A stretch of 64,000 bases of DNA from a candidate division TA06 bacterium (GTDB lineage Bacteria > Edwardsbacteria > AC1 > EtOH8): NCBI GenBank assembly GCA_016235665.1, contig JACRJI010000001.1, positions 1 to 64,000 of the forward strand. Direction: 5' to 3'. Positions 17,520 to 25,652 of the stretch are shown here, in pieces (the stretch's first letter is position 1; every line of letters starts with the position of its first letter). The notes beneath the pieces are model-generated. The model did no database searches. It was given only the letters and a program-made list of their open reading frames with translations, and was not told the origin of the DNA. The position numbers and the translations under genes are program-made.

Positions 17520-19016
17520 CTAATGTGTTTTAGGTTCCCATAATTTTTTCCCCTTTGCAACACGAAATCCTATGTCTCTGAAGCCAAAACCTGTCTCGCT
17601 ACTGTTCCGTTTTCCCGTGCGGCAGTAACTGTAATCGAGACCCCACGATCCACCACGATAAACACGAAAACCTGGGATGCCTGGACCTTGGGGGTTGCTA
17701 TCCGGTGGTGAACTACTGTAGTAGTTATCATCATAGTTGTCATGGCACCATTCCCATACATTGCCAATCATGTTGAAACAACCGTATGGTGAAACACCAG
17801 ATGGAAAACTGCTTACCGGAGATGTATAGGGATAATTGTCTCCGTTACCATTGCTATTGCATTTGGATTGATCCCATTTGTTTCCCCAGGTATATTTTCT
17901 ACCATCAGATCCCCTGGCCGCTTTCTCCCACTCGGCTTCGGTCGGAAGTCGAAGGCCGGCCCAATCACAATATGCTTTGGCGGCCTCCCAACTAACGTTT
18001 ACAACTGGGTAGTCAGGTTGGTTGTTAAAGCTGGGCTGTTCAGGCATTGTTCTGCCAGTAACATTGCAATATTTTTTAAACTGCCCTACTGTAACCTCAT
18101 ATTTTCCGATGTAGTATTTATCCAAATATACTGTATGCACGGGTTTTTCGTCATCTTGGTCATCTTTGCTTCCCATGGGAAAAATACCGGCAGGGATTTC
18201 TATAAGAACCGAGCCGTCTATTGGGTTTATACTCTCACCTATTCCATTTCCATCAATTGTAACCTTAGCTGCAATCGTTGAGACAGATGCTTGAGCCTTA
18301 TTATTAATTAATGTGGCAATAATGTTGGTGGTTAGGTCTTTACCTAAGACTACGGATGTATCGTATTGTTGATACCCGTATTTAATCAAACTAATTTGCA
18401 ATTCGCCAGTTTCAATTTTATCAAGCTTAGCTGGGGTTTCCCCCACTTCAACCCCTTCTATCAATATCTTGGCGCCACTCGGTTTGGAGGATATAGTAAT
18501 ATTACTGTATTCAATATTTCTCTTTAACGAAGTTACTTGGAGTTTGGGCTTCCATTTGCATAGTTCCTCGGCTGCTTCTTTCATTGCCCCTAACAGAACT
18601 GAGACATCCCCGGGGTATTGCCGGGAAAAGGCCCTGTCTATCTCCCCGGTTTTAATATCTATCATCCTTAGTTCTACTGCAAAAACATTTCCCATCTTAC
18701 CTATTGTTCCCCCGACAATCTTCTCTACGCCCAACATCTGCCCAGCTTCCACTAAGCAAGTGCTTTGGTCACAGGCGCCGCTCTGTTGGAATCCTTGTTC
18801 TTTCAATATCTCGTCACGTTTGGAACGCTCCACAATTTTAAATCTTCCCAACTTCACAAACTCATTGAGAAGTTTGTCTGTCAGCATTATTACTTCTTTG
18901 CCGGTTAACCCCTCGGTGACATTCAGATCCATCACGGAAACTGACAACTGTTGGGATGAGGACATTACTGGTGATAGCAGGACTAAAGTAAAAATAATGG
19001 AGAATAACAATTTCAT
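17520..19016 (-). CDS. CsgG-like / PEGA / FGE-sulfatase-fold protein, paralogue 1
   Basis: 498 residues. Signal peptide 1-21, CsgG-like domain about 25-150 with the CX4C pair C82/C87, a PEGA domain about 170-240 (SSKPSGAKILIEGVEVGETP), a linker, then a formylglycine-generating-enzyme (SUMF1/FGE-sulfatase) fold about 265-490 (IPAGIFPMGS, LPTEAEWEKAARG, NVWEWC, RGGSW, IGFRVAK). The two cysteines that form the FGE active site do not appear at the RGGSW segment, so it is probably a binding module rather than an enzyme. Adjacent to a 487-residue paralogue, indicating tandem duplication. Base composition is more AT-rich than neighbouring genes. Confidence 0.85.
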   Translation of the reverse strand: MKLLFSIIFTLVLLSPVMSSSQQLSVSVMDLNVTEGLTGKEVIMLTDKLLNEFVKLGRFKIVERSKRDEILKEQGFQQSGACDQSTCLVEAGQMLGVEKIVGGTIGKMGNVFAVELRMIDIKTGEIDRAFSRQYPGDVSVLLGAMKEAAEELCKWKPKLQVTSLKRNIEYSNITISSKPSGAKILIEGVEVGETPAKLDKIETGELQISLIKYGYQQYDTSVVLGKDLTTNIIATLINNKAQASVSTIAAKVTIDGNGIGESINPIDGSVLIEIPAGIFPMGSKDDQDDEKPVHTVYLDKYYIGKYEVTVGQFKKYCNVTGRTMPEQPSFNNQPDYPVVNVSWEAAKAYCDWAGLRLPTEAEWEKAARGSDGRKYTWGNKWDQSKCNSNGNGDNYPYTSPVSSFPSGVSPYGCFNMIGNVWEWCHDNYDDNYYSSSPPDSNPQGPGIPGFRVYRGGSWGLDYSYCRTGKRNSSETGFGFRDIGFRVAKGKKLWEPKTH

Positions 19017-19175
19017 TACTGAACCTCAAATGTATGATTAATTTGATCATTTTAGATCAAACACATAACACCCCAAACATATATTACTCAGTCCACCATA
19101 TGTGTATTGGCAATGAGGGTAATATTATGGATTACCATCATCTATCACAGGAAAAAATACGTTTATAAAATATTG

Positions 19176-20639
19176 TTACTTTGCCGGACGAAAACCGACA
19201 TTCAGGTAGTTTCTGCCTTCGTGCGCACCAAAACTACGGTAGGCAGTACGACAGTAATAATTCTGTAGTTTCCATGCACCGCCGCGCATTACCGAACCAA
19301 TGCCAGTTTGCGGCCCCGTAGGGCCGCTGCAAGGGGAACTGCAATAATATTTGTTGTTGTACCAATCATTACACCACTCCCATACATTACCTGCCATATC
19401 ATGACAACCATAGGGGGAAATCCCCAAAGGGAAACTACCCACTGGCGAGGTATAAGGATAATTGTCCCCGTTTTCACTACTATTACACATGGTGCTGTTC
19501 CATTCATTTCCCCAGGGATATTCTCTGCCCTCCGTTCCTCTTGCTGCTTTCTCCCATTCAGCTTCAGTCGGCAACCTAAGCCCGGCCCAATCACAGTACG
19601 CTTTAGCGTCACACCAACTAACATTTACTACCGGATGGTCCTCCCGGTTGTTCCAGTTTGGTTGCTCAATCATTGTTCTACCAGTAACATTGCAAAACTT
19701 CTTAAACTGTCCTACTGTCACTTCGTATTTGCCGATGTAGTATTTATCTAAATAAACCTTATGCACAGGCCTCTCTTCAGGGCTTCTATTGTTACTTCCC
19801 ATAGAAAAGTCGCCTGCTGCAACTTCCACCAGGATACTGCCATCCTTTTCGTTCCTAATTTCTCCCTTGCCGAGAGGGGAAAGGAGTACATTCTGAGGTT
19901 CAGCCTTTAGGTCAGGCGTTTGCGTTATGGGTGTCCTGGATAATAGGACATTAATGCTGGACGGAGATTCCTTGTCGATGGTTACAATAGTATCGTACTG
20001 TTGATACCCATACTTTATCAAACGTATTTGCCAAGCCCCTGCTTCTATTTTATCAAGCTGGGCTGGGGTTTTTCCCACTTCGACTCCGTCTAGTATTATC
20101 TTGGCGTCACTTGGCATGGAAACAACTTTAACGCTGCCATATTCTATTTTTGACTCAATAGCTGTAACAATTGCCCCCGGCTTCCATTTTGAGAATTCCT
20201 GGGCCGCATCCTTCATAGCGCCAAGCAATGCCGATATGTCACCGGCAAATTGCTGAGAAAAGGCTATGTCTATTTCGCCTGTTTTTATATCCATCATCCT
20301 CAATTCGACTGCATAAGCTTTGCCTAACTTTCCAATTGTTCCGCCAAACATTTTTTGAACTCCCAACATCTGCCCGGCTTCTACCAGGCAGACACCCTGG
20401 TCGCAAACTCCGGACTGTTGAAATCCCTGTTCTTTCAATAGCTCGTCTCGTTTGGTGCGTTCAATCACTTTAAAGGTTCCCGCCATTACTAACTCATTGA
20501 TCAGTTTGTCTGTCAACATTATTGCTTCTTTGTTGGGCAACCCCTCGGTTATATTCAAGTCCATTACCGATACTGTCATCTTTTGAGCACTAACGGTAAC
20601 ACCTATAACCAATACCAACAAGAAAACCATTTTATTCAT
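19176..20639 (-). CDS. CsgG-like / PEGA / FGE-sulfatase-fold protein, paralogue 2
   Basis: 487 residues, same architecture as its downstream neighbour: signal peptide 1-18, CsgG-like domain with C79/C84, PEGA domain (SMPSDAKIILDGVEVGKTP), FGE-sulfatase fold about 265-487 (VAAGDFSMGS, LPTEAEWEKAARG, NVWEWC, MRGGAW, VGFRPAK). The FGE catalytic cysteine pair is not evident. The linker between PEGA and FGE encodes LLSPLGKGEIRNEKDGS, which looks like a translated intergenic repeat rather than a domain. Together with the neighbour and the gene at 14.2 kb it forms a three-member family. Confidence 0.85.
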   Translation of the reverse strand: MNKMVFLLVLVIGVTVSAQKMTVSVMDLNITEGLPNKEAIMLTDKLINELVMAGTFKVIERTKRDELLKEQGFQQSGVCDQGVCLVEAGQMLGVQKMFGGTIGKLGKAYAVELRMMDIKTGEIDIAFSQQFAGDISALLGAMKDAAQEFSKWKPGAIVTAIESKIEYGSVKVVSMPSDAKIILDGVEVGKTPAQLDKIEAGAWQIRLIKYGYQQYDTIVTIDKESPSSINVLLSRTPITQTPDLKAEPQNVLLSPLGKGEIRNEKDGSILVEVAAGDFSMGSNNRSPEERPVHKVYLDKYYIGKYEVTVGQFKKFCNVTGRTMIEQPNWNNREDHPVVNVSWCDAKAYCDWAGLRLPTEAEWEKAARGTEGREYPWGNEWNSTMCNSSENGDNYPYTSPVGSFPLGISPYGCHDMAGNVWEWCNDWYNNKYYCSSPCSGPTGPQTGIGSVMRGGAWKLQNYYCRTAYRSFGAHEGRNYLNVGFRPAK

Positions 20640-20680
20640 TTTGTAAAAATCTTCCCTGTAAAATGATTAGATGCCTAAAC

Positions 20681-21322
20681 CTACAGAAACGGGTTCTCCT
20701 CCCGCTCGGCCCCGATAGTTGTCCTGGGCCCGTGGCCCGGCCGGACCGAGGTGGCATCCGGCAGCACCATCAGTTTTTCCTTGATGGACCTGATTATCTG
20801 ATCCTCGCTGCCACCCGGCAGGTCAGTGCGCCCCACCGAGCCGGCGAACAGTGTGTCTCCGGAGAAAAGCGTCCCGTCCACCAAAAGTCCGATGCCGCCC
20901 TGAGTGTGGCCCGGTGTGTGCAGCACCTTCATTTCCAACTTTCCCAGCATTATCACATCGCCGTCGCTTAACAGCCGGTCCGGCGGCGGTGAGACCAGGT
21001 CCATTCCGAACATCTCCGAACCGTTCTGCCGGGCCGAGGTCAGCATATCCGCATCATCGGCATGGATGCACAGCTTGGCCCCGGTCTCCTTGAGCAGGGC
21101 GCGGTTGCCGGCGATGTGATCTATGTGCCCGTGGGTGTTGACGATGTACTTTACCGAAAGACCGTGCTGCTGGATGATGTCCAGAATGGTCTGGACCTCC
21201 TTGGGGCTGAAGGCTCCGGGGTCTATCACCGCCGCTTCCTTGGTCTCGGGGCAGGACGCGATGTAACAGTTGGTTTCCACCAGCCCCTTGGCCACCACTG
21301 TTTGGTATATGCTGGGTTTCAT
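20681..21322 (-). CDS. MBL-fold metallo-hydrolase (glyoxalase II-like)
   Basis: 213 residues. Metallo-beta-lactamase fold with the metal motif THGHIDH near residue 64, a further histidine in HTPGHTQGG (near 137), SGDTLF near 155 and a late GHGP histidine. Length and motif order match the small glyoxalase II-like or persulfide dioxygenase-like hydrolases of unassigned substrate. No signal peptide; cytoplasmic. It is alone between the PEGA paralogues and the GxxExxY gene. Confidence 0.88.
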   Translation of the reverse strand: MKPSIYQTVVAKGLVETNCYIASCPETKEAAVIDPGAFSPKEVQTILDIIQQHGLSVKYIVNTHGHIDHIAGNRALLKETGAKLCIHADDADMLTSARQNGSEMFGMDLVSPPPDRLLSDGDVIMLGKLEMKVLHTPGHTQGGIGLLVDGTLFSGDTLFAGSVGRTDLPGGSEDQIIRSIKEKLMVLPDATSVRPGHGPRTTIGAEREENPFL

Positions 21323-21356
21323 AATCTAAAATCTATCAACTATAATTCATATATCT

Positions 21357-21374
21357 GCCACAGAGGACACAGAG
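21357..21374 (+). repeat. CACAGAG repeat, left of GxxExxY gene
   Basis: GCCACAGAGGACACAGAG. An inverted counterpart (GCCACAGAGAGCACAGAG on the minus strand) lies at 21760-21777, so the two face each other across the GxxExxY gene. Confidence 0.6.
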
Positions 21375-21377
21375 TTA

Positions 21378-21743
21378 TCACAAAGAAAACCTTTTGACCC
21401 CATCGATAAGTTTATTTTCACCAAAATTGATCAGTAATGCCCTTTTAAGCCTGGTGCTTTTAAGATACGATAACACCTGTGCAGTGAAGACATCTTCCAA
21501 TCTACGGACAGATTTTATCTCAACCACAACCTCATCACTTACCACTAAATCAATCCTTTGGCCCTTGATAATACTATCCTTATAGAATACCTTGACTTCT
21601 TTTTGCCTGTCAAAGGCAATACCCCTTAATTGCAACTCATGGCAAAGTGCTTCTTCATATATCGATTCCAGCAGGCCTGGCCCCAGAATACGATGAACCT
21701 CTATCGCAGCTCCAATTATTGCCTCTGTTAATTTATCTGCCAT
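21378..21743 (-). CDS. GxxExxY family protein
   Basis: 121 residues, full length for the GxxExxY family (PF13366). The name-giving motif is GPGLLESIYEEAL near residue 22; later RIDLVVSDEVVVEIKSV carries the D-(E)xK pattern of PD-(D/E)XK nuclease-like folds. Function is unknown; the family is often found between repeats. Here the coding region is bracketed by inverted CACAGAG-type repeats starting four bases beyond its stop and about 16 bases before its start. Confidence 0.88.
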   Translation of the reverse strand: MADKLTEAIIGAAIEVHRILGPGLLESIYEEALCHELQLRGIAFDRQKEVKVFYKDSIIKGQRIDLVVSDEVVVEIKSVRRLEDVFTAQVLSYLKSTRLKRALLINFGENKLIDGVKRFSL

Positions 21744-21759
21744 ATTCTTTTCTCGGTGT

Positions 21760-21777
21760 CTCTGTGCTCTCTGTGGC
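21760..21777 (-). repeat. CACAGAG repeat, right of GxxExxY gene
   Basis: Minus strand GCCACAGAGAGCACAGAG, continuing ACACCGAG; inverted relative to the copy at 21357-21374. Confidence 0.6.
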
Positions 21778-21790
21778 TATGGTATCTGGA

Positions 21791-22336
21791 TTAAGATCTC
21801 CCGGTCCAGGCCCCCGCGGCCAGCAGCGCCTTGCAGACGCAGGCGATGGTCATGTTGTCCCGGATGGAGCCGTTGAGCAGGGCTTTCTTATAGTCGTTAA
21901 GTTCCCACATTTTGCTTTTCATGTCGGCTTCGGAATGATCCCTCCGGGGCGGGGCAAAGGACAGGTCTTGGGCCAAAAAAAGATGGAAACGGTTGACCAC
22001 CGGATCGTTGGATTCGATGATGCCCAGCTGTTTCCATTTTTTGGCGCTGATCCCGGACTCTTCCAGCAATTCCCGTTTTGCGGCCTTGAGCGGGCTTTCA
22101 TTGCTGTTAATCCCCCCACAAGGCACTTCCCACACCCGTTTTCCCCAAGATGGACGGTACTGCTGGACCAGGCAGACGGCGTTGTCTTGCAGGGCCACTA
22201 TGCTGACCGCATCGCCCACCTCCACCACCCCGTAAATACCGGCTGACCCGTCAGGCCTAAGGACCTGGTCCTCATGGACGGCGATCCAGGGATTCTGGTA
22301 TATCTTGCGGCGCTTTATGGTCTGCCAATTTTTCAT
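21791..22336 (-). CDS. Nudix hydrolase (ADP-ribose pyrophosphatase-like)
   Basis: 181 residues from the ATG at 22336. The Nudix box is intact: GGINSNESPLKAAKRELLEE, positions about 75-97, with the REllEE metal-binding glutamates. The N-terminal region (IYQNPWIAVHEDQVLRPDG) and overall length fit the NudF/ADP-ribose pyrophosphatase branch, which cleaves nucleoside-diphosphate sugars such as ADP-ribose. Cytoplasmic. The substrate is inferred from family only. Confidence 0.85.
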   Translation of the reverse strand: MKNWQTIKRRKIYQNPWIAVHEDQVLRPDGSAGIYGVVEVGDAVSIVALQDNAVCLVQQYRPSWGKRVWEVPCGGINSNESPLKAAKRELLEESGISAKKWKQLGIIESNDPVVNRFHLFLAQDLSFAPPRRDHSEADMKSKMWELNDYKKALLNGSIRDNMTIACVCKALLAAGAWTGRS

Positions 22337-22378
22337 CAATAACCTACAGTTGCAGTAAAGGCCAAGTGAGGGTGTACA

Positions 22379-22455
22379 TACTGAATACTGAATACTGAAT
22401 ACCGAATACCGACTACTATTTATAGCTTATAGCTTATAGCTTAGAGCATAGAGCT
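22379..22455. repeat. Heptamer tandem array
   Basis: Eleven consecutive 7-base units. The first five are TACTGAA (three) then TACCGAA and TACCGAC; a TACTATT unit bridges to five units of TATAGCT (three), TAGAGCA and TAGAGCT. The period holds over the full 77 bases, between the Nudix gene and the next coding region. Confidence 0.85.
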
Positions 22456-22457
22456 CC

Positions 22458-23012
22458 TTAGTCCTTAGCCGCTTCCTTCTTCCCCTCGGCCTTCATGTCC
22501 AGGCTGAAATCCTTCCAGCCGGCCAGCTGGCTTCCCTTCATATACAGATTGATCACCAGATACTTGTCGTTAAGGTTTTCAAAATAGAGATGGGCGGTCC
22601 TCTGGACGTAATTGACCGTTTCCTGCATCATGTTTTTCAGATCGGCCTGAGGATAGCTGAATTTCCCGGCTCCCAGATAGCTGGCCCGTTCCTTTTCCTG
22701 TAGGTCAATGTAAGCGTTGATCACCAGCGAATCCGGCCAGGCGAAGCATTGCAGGGAATTGCAGATCAGCCTGGCGCTGATGCCCTGAGCCCGGCTGTTA
22801 TAGGCTGTCAGCTTCAGCGCGATGTAATCGGCCCGGGTGAACGAGGCCTGCTGGCCGGATTCTTCTGGCAGGTATTTGTATATCCCGGTGGAAACCGCTG
22901 ACTCTGGCTCTTGTTCGGTCTTTACGGGAGGTTTGACGTCCTTCTTGCCAGCCAGCGCCAGGTTGCCGGCGGTCAGTAAAATCAATATTGCTGACAATGT
23001 TTTTTTTATCAT
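22458..23012 (-). CDS. Periplasmic protein of unknown function
   Basis: 184 residues from the ATG at 23012 (GAGGA ribosome site), chosen because it begins the signal peptide MIKKTLSAILILLTAGN directly. After cleavage (LALAG) there is a charged linker and a folded domain about 60-175 with no recognised motif; one pair of cysteines is absent (only C near residues 84 and 89, NSLQCFAW). The tail is lysine-rich. It lies at the end of a run with the coiled-coil protein gene 126 bases upstream. Confidence 0.6.
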   Translation of the reverse strand: MIKKTLSAILILLTAGNLALAGKKDVKPPVKTEQEPESAVSTGIYKYLPEESGQQASFTRADYIALKLTAYNSRAQGISARLICNSLQCFAWPDSLVINAYIDLQEKERASYLGAGKFSYPQADLKNMMQETVNYVQRTAHLYFENLNDKYLVINLYMKGSQLAGWKDFSLDMKAEGKKEAAKD

Positions 23013-23137
23013 ATGAATCCTCACTTGTTCACTTTCCATTTGTTTATTTATTGTTTAGCCCTTTTCTAAGTGTCATCCTTAGGATAGCAACTTGCTCAGC
23101 TTCCTATTTACATTATTTCCTAATTCCCATATATTTT

Positions 23138-24820
23138 TTACTCAATCTCTTCCAGCAGTTTCTTCAGCAGGCCTGCGTCGTGCTTGATCCGCTCCGCCGT
23201 CCGGTCGCCGATCTTTTCCCGCAGGGCCATGATCTGAGGCGGGTATTTCTTGAGATTGACATTGGACCGGCCCACCATCTCCTCGTCGAAAATCAGCCGG
23301 CTGACTGTCTCGTAGATAGTTTGGACCTCGGTCCGTTTCTTGTCCCTTAGTTTTTTCAGCTCCCTCTGGGCGATCTCTTTCTGGAACTTGTCCCGGGCCA
23401 GCGATTCCTTCTTGCGCCACTCCATTTCGTCGGGCACGTATTTTGAGGCCAGGGGGGTCACTATCAGCCTTTTGACCGTCTGCATCTCCTCGTCCACCGT
23501 GGACTGCTGTTCCAGGATGGAAACTTCAGCTCCGCACACGGTCTCGGACTGTTCCTGTTCGTAGTTCCGGTGGTGGGCTATGTGCATCTGGGTCTCCTGC
23601 AGGTCGCCGATCACCTGGTCTATGGACTGGATCTCCAGCAGCTGGCCGGATTTGAGCTCGTGCAGCCAGAACTGGACGGTCTGAATGGAGGAATTCCTGA
23701 CAGCCTCCAGATAGATCTGGACGTGGAGCGGATTCTTGCTCAATAATCCCAGCACTTCCTCGTCGCTGGGGATCTCTCCCTTGGCCTTGCCCTTGTAGAC
23801 GCTGGAGGTGATCTCGAAGCCCTGCCCCAGACAGACATAGTCCTTGGTGTCGTTGAAGAACAGGCGGCCGATGAAATACTTCACCTCGTCGCCTGGCTGG
23901 AAGCGCAGTAGCACGTGGCTGCCTTCGCACAAGCCCTGTTCCCCCTCCTTTAACTTGAGGACCTCGGCCAGGTCGAACAGCCTGGGGTTGCCCAGCTCGT
24001 CGGAAAGTTTTGGCAGGCGCCGGGAATATTCCTGCTGCTGCTCAAGCGACAGGTCTTCCAGGTTGGCGGCCGGGCGCACCAGCATGGCCCGCTTGTTTAC
24101 GTCCCCGTACTCCTGCTTCAGGTTCTCCATCTCCTCGGAATGCTGGGCGATGGTGATGGTGTCGGAAAGCTGCTGGGCCAGCTGCTCCAGAGTGCGCTCC
24201 AGATCGGCCTTTTCTGCCTCTATCGACCTGACCGCCTCCTCCACCATCTCCATGGCCTCGCTGCGGGCCCGGGTCACCAATTGTTCCTTCTCGTTGTCGG
24301 AGAGGGTCTGCAGCCGGAACTGGTTGGCCATGGTGGCAAACTGAATGGATTTTCCCTTTTCGTTCTCGTACAGGGTCTTTAGCCTTGTGATGGCCGCCAT
24401 GTGCTCCCGCCGCTCTGTCTCCAGTTGTTTCAACCGGTCAGCGTAGACCTGGTTGGCCACTGTGATGGCCCGCTGTTTATCCCCGGAAAAGGCGTTGGGG
24501 GCGTAGTAGACCAGAATGTCCGTCTTGTACTGGCCCATCACCTCGATCTTGGAGCCGAAGGCCTCCTTGAGTACCTCGGAGAGGTCCACCATCAGGGCTT
24601 CCTTGGCGCTCATGATCATCTGGGGGCTGCCCCCGAACATCCGGAACACGGTCTTCTGCTTGTCCCGGATATCCTCGATGGTCATGATGGTGGAAGGCTC
24701 CATCACCCGGCCGTCGGGCATGATCACCATGATCTGCTTGCCGGAAGGCTCGATCACCTTGCCGTCGGGCATCAGCACCATGATCTTTTTGGGGGGAGTG
24801 TTTTTGTTTTCGGGAGGCAT
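23138..24820 (-). CDS. Coiled-coil protein with repeated N-terminal motif
   Basis: 560 residues, not recognised. The N terminus has a tandem motif: IMVLMPDGKVIEPSG is followed at once by IMVIMPDGRVMEPST. A globular part (about 45-115) precedes a long coiled coil (about 115-245, KLYENEKGKS to LAQQLSDTI), then a strand-rich domain about 270-340 (LLRFQPGDEVKYFIGRLFFNDTKD), and further charged helices to the C terminus. No signal peptide or membrane helix, so cytoplasmic. It has its own promoter and is not obviously part of an operon with an identified pathway. Confidence 0.65.
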   Translation of the reverse strand: MPPENKNTPPKKIMVLMPDGKVIEPSGKQIMVIMPDGRVMEPSTIMTIEDIRDKQKTVFRMFGGSPQMIMSAKEALMVDLSEVLKEAFGSKIEVMGQYKTDILVYYAPNAFSGDKQRAITVANQVYADRLKQLETERREHMAAITRLKTLYENEKGKSIQFATMANQFRLQTLSDNEKEQLVTRARSEAMEMVEEAVRSIEAEKADLERTLEQLAQQLSDTITIAQHSEEMENLKQEYGDVNKRAMLVRPAANLEDLSLEQQQEYSRRLPKLSDELGNPRLFDLAEVLKLKEGEQGLCEGSHVLLRFQPGDEVKYFIGRLFFNDTKDYVCLGQGFEITSSVYKGKAKGEIPSDEEVLGLLSKNPLHVQIYLEAVRNSSIQTVQFWLHELKSGQLLEIQSIDQVIGDLQETQMHIAHHRNYEQEQSETVCGAEVSILEQQSTVDEEMQTVKRLIVTPLASKYVPDEMEWRKKESLARDKFQKEIAQRELKKLRDKKRTEVQTIYETVSRLIFDEEMVGRSNVNLKKYPPQIMALREKIGDRTAERIKHDAGLLKKLLEEIE

Positions 24821-24890
24821 TTTTTACATGATTTATTTTTGTTAAAAACCGGCTGCCGGGACGCTGAAATCGCCTGAAATATAATATATC

Positions 24891-24919
24891 AATTTACCAT
24901 AAATTAAAATATTGGTCAA
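24891..24919 (-). promoter_or_regulatory. Probable promoter of the coiled-coil protein gene
   Basis: Minus strand TTGACC (24919-24914), 17-base spacer, TAAATT (24896-24891), 70 bases upstream of the start codon. Confidence 0.4.
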
Positions 24920-24946
24920 TACATTTTTCAATCTTTTATTTGCAGT

Positions 24947-24978
24947 AAAACCCCGGCCTTTTTAAAGACCGGGGTTTT
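24947..24978 (-). terminator. Terminator of the 167-residue protein gene
   Basis: AAAACCCCGG and CCGGGGTTTT enclose a CTTT/AAAG extension; with flanking T tracts on both strands it can work in either direction. It is 16 bases after the stop codon at 24994. Confidence 0.8.
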
Positions 24979-24993
24979 GTTTTGTATGTATTA

Positions 24994-25497
24994 TTAACGT
25001 ATTGTAAATTGATTTATTATTGCTCTTAGTTCTGGAGTGTTGCTTTTTATATGCCTTTTATACAAGCTAACGGCTTTCTTTTCTTCTTTTTTATGAGAGA
25101 AGTTTATGACCTGTTTGCATACTTTTGAATCAATACCAAATATGCTGTCTCCAAACAACATGTATAAATGCCCCAAATTCCAATCAACAAGCGGAGGTTT
25201 CAGCGCGCCGGTTTGTGAAACACAAAGTTTTACGAATTCATCCATAACTGAATTGTTGCCCAAGGTCGGCTTGAAGGAAGTATCGAAGTTAATATATTTG
25301 ATAAGAATATCATACCGACCATCAGAAGAACGCTGGATGTTGGCAGCAATAGTGTATCCCCTCTTCGCGGCTATCGCTTCCATGGCTGAGGCGACCTGTG
25401 TTGGCGTGTAAGAAGCGGCCTGTTTTCTTTGCTCGGCATAGGAAACTGTAACAAGAAATATTCCTGCTATCAATATCTTTAATATATTATAGTGCAT
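24994..25497 (-). CDS. Exported protein of unknown function
   Basis: 167 residues with a signal peptide (residues 1-21, cleavage after SYA). The mature part has no recognised motif; it contains two cysteines (CVSQTG and KVCKQV) that could form a disulfide, and a mixed strand/helix pattern. The gene is AT-rich relative to its neighbours and stands alone between two near-identical terminators. Its ribosome site is weak. Confidence 0.55.
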   Translation of the reverse strand: MHYNILKILIAGIFLVTVSYAEQRKQAASYTPTQVASAMEAIAAKRGYTIAANIQRSSDGRYDILIKYINFDTSFKPTLGNNSVMDEFVKLCVSQTGALKPPLVDWNLGHLYMLFGDSIFGIDSKVCKQVINFSHKKEEKKAVSLYKRHIKSNTPELRAIINQFTIR

Positions 25498-25545
25498 AAT
25501 ATTAATCTATCATTTATAAGACCTGTTGTTAAGTGTTTTAACAAT

Positions 25546-25576
25546 AACCCCCGGTCTTTTTAAAGACAGGGGGTTT
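25546..25576 (-). terminator. Terminator after the EF-G-like gene
   Basis: AACCCCCGGTCTTT faces AAAGACAGGGGGTTT with a short loop; one mismatch. Downstream of the EF-G-like stop at 25653 on the minus strand. It closely resembles the hairpin at 24947-24978. Confidence 0.65.
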
Positions 25577-25595
25577 GTTTCCTGGGGTCTTGTTG

Positions 25596-25648
25596 GGACA
25601 CGGCATGCCGTGTCCTTACATTATAGCTGGGCGATCAGCAGATCGCCC
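25596..25648. repeat. Two REP-like palindromes
   Basis: GGACACGGCATGCCGTGTCC at 25596-25615 is a perfect 20-bp palindrome. GGGCGATC-AGCA-GATCGCCC at 25629-25648 is an 8-bp hairpin followed by GCCCCTAC; the same layout recurs at 36317-36336. Confidence 0.75.
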
Positions 25649-25652
25649 GCCC

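Noticed and set aside
22379-22455. Possible CRISPR array
   Set aside because: Units are only 7 bases with no spacers; it is a simple tandem repeat, and no cas genes are present.
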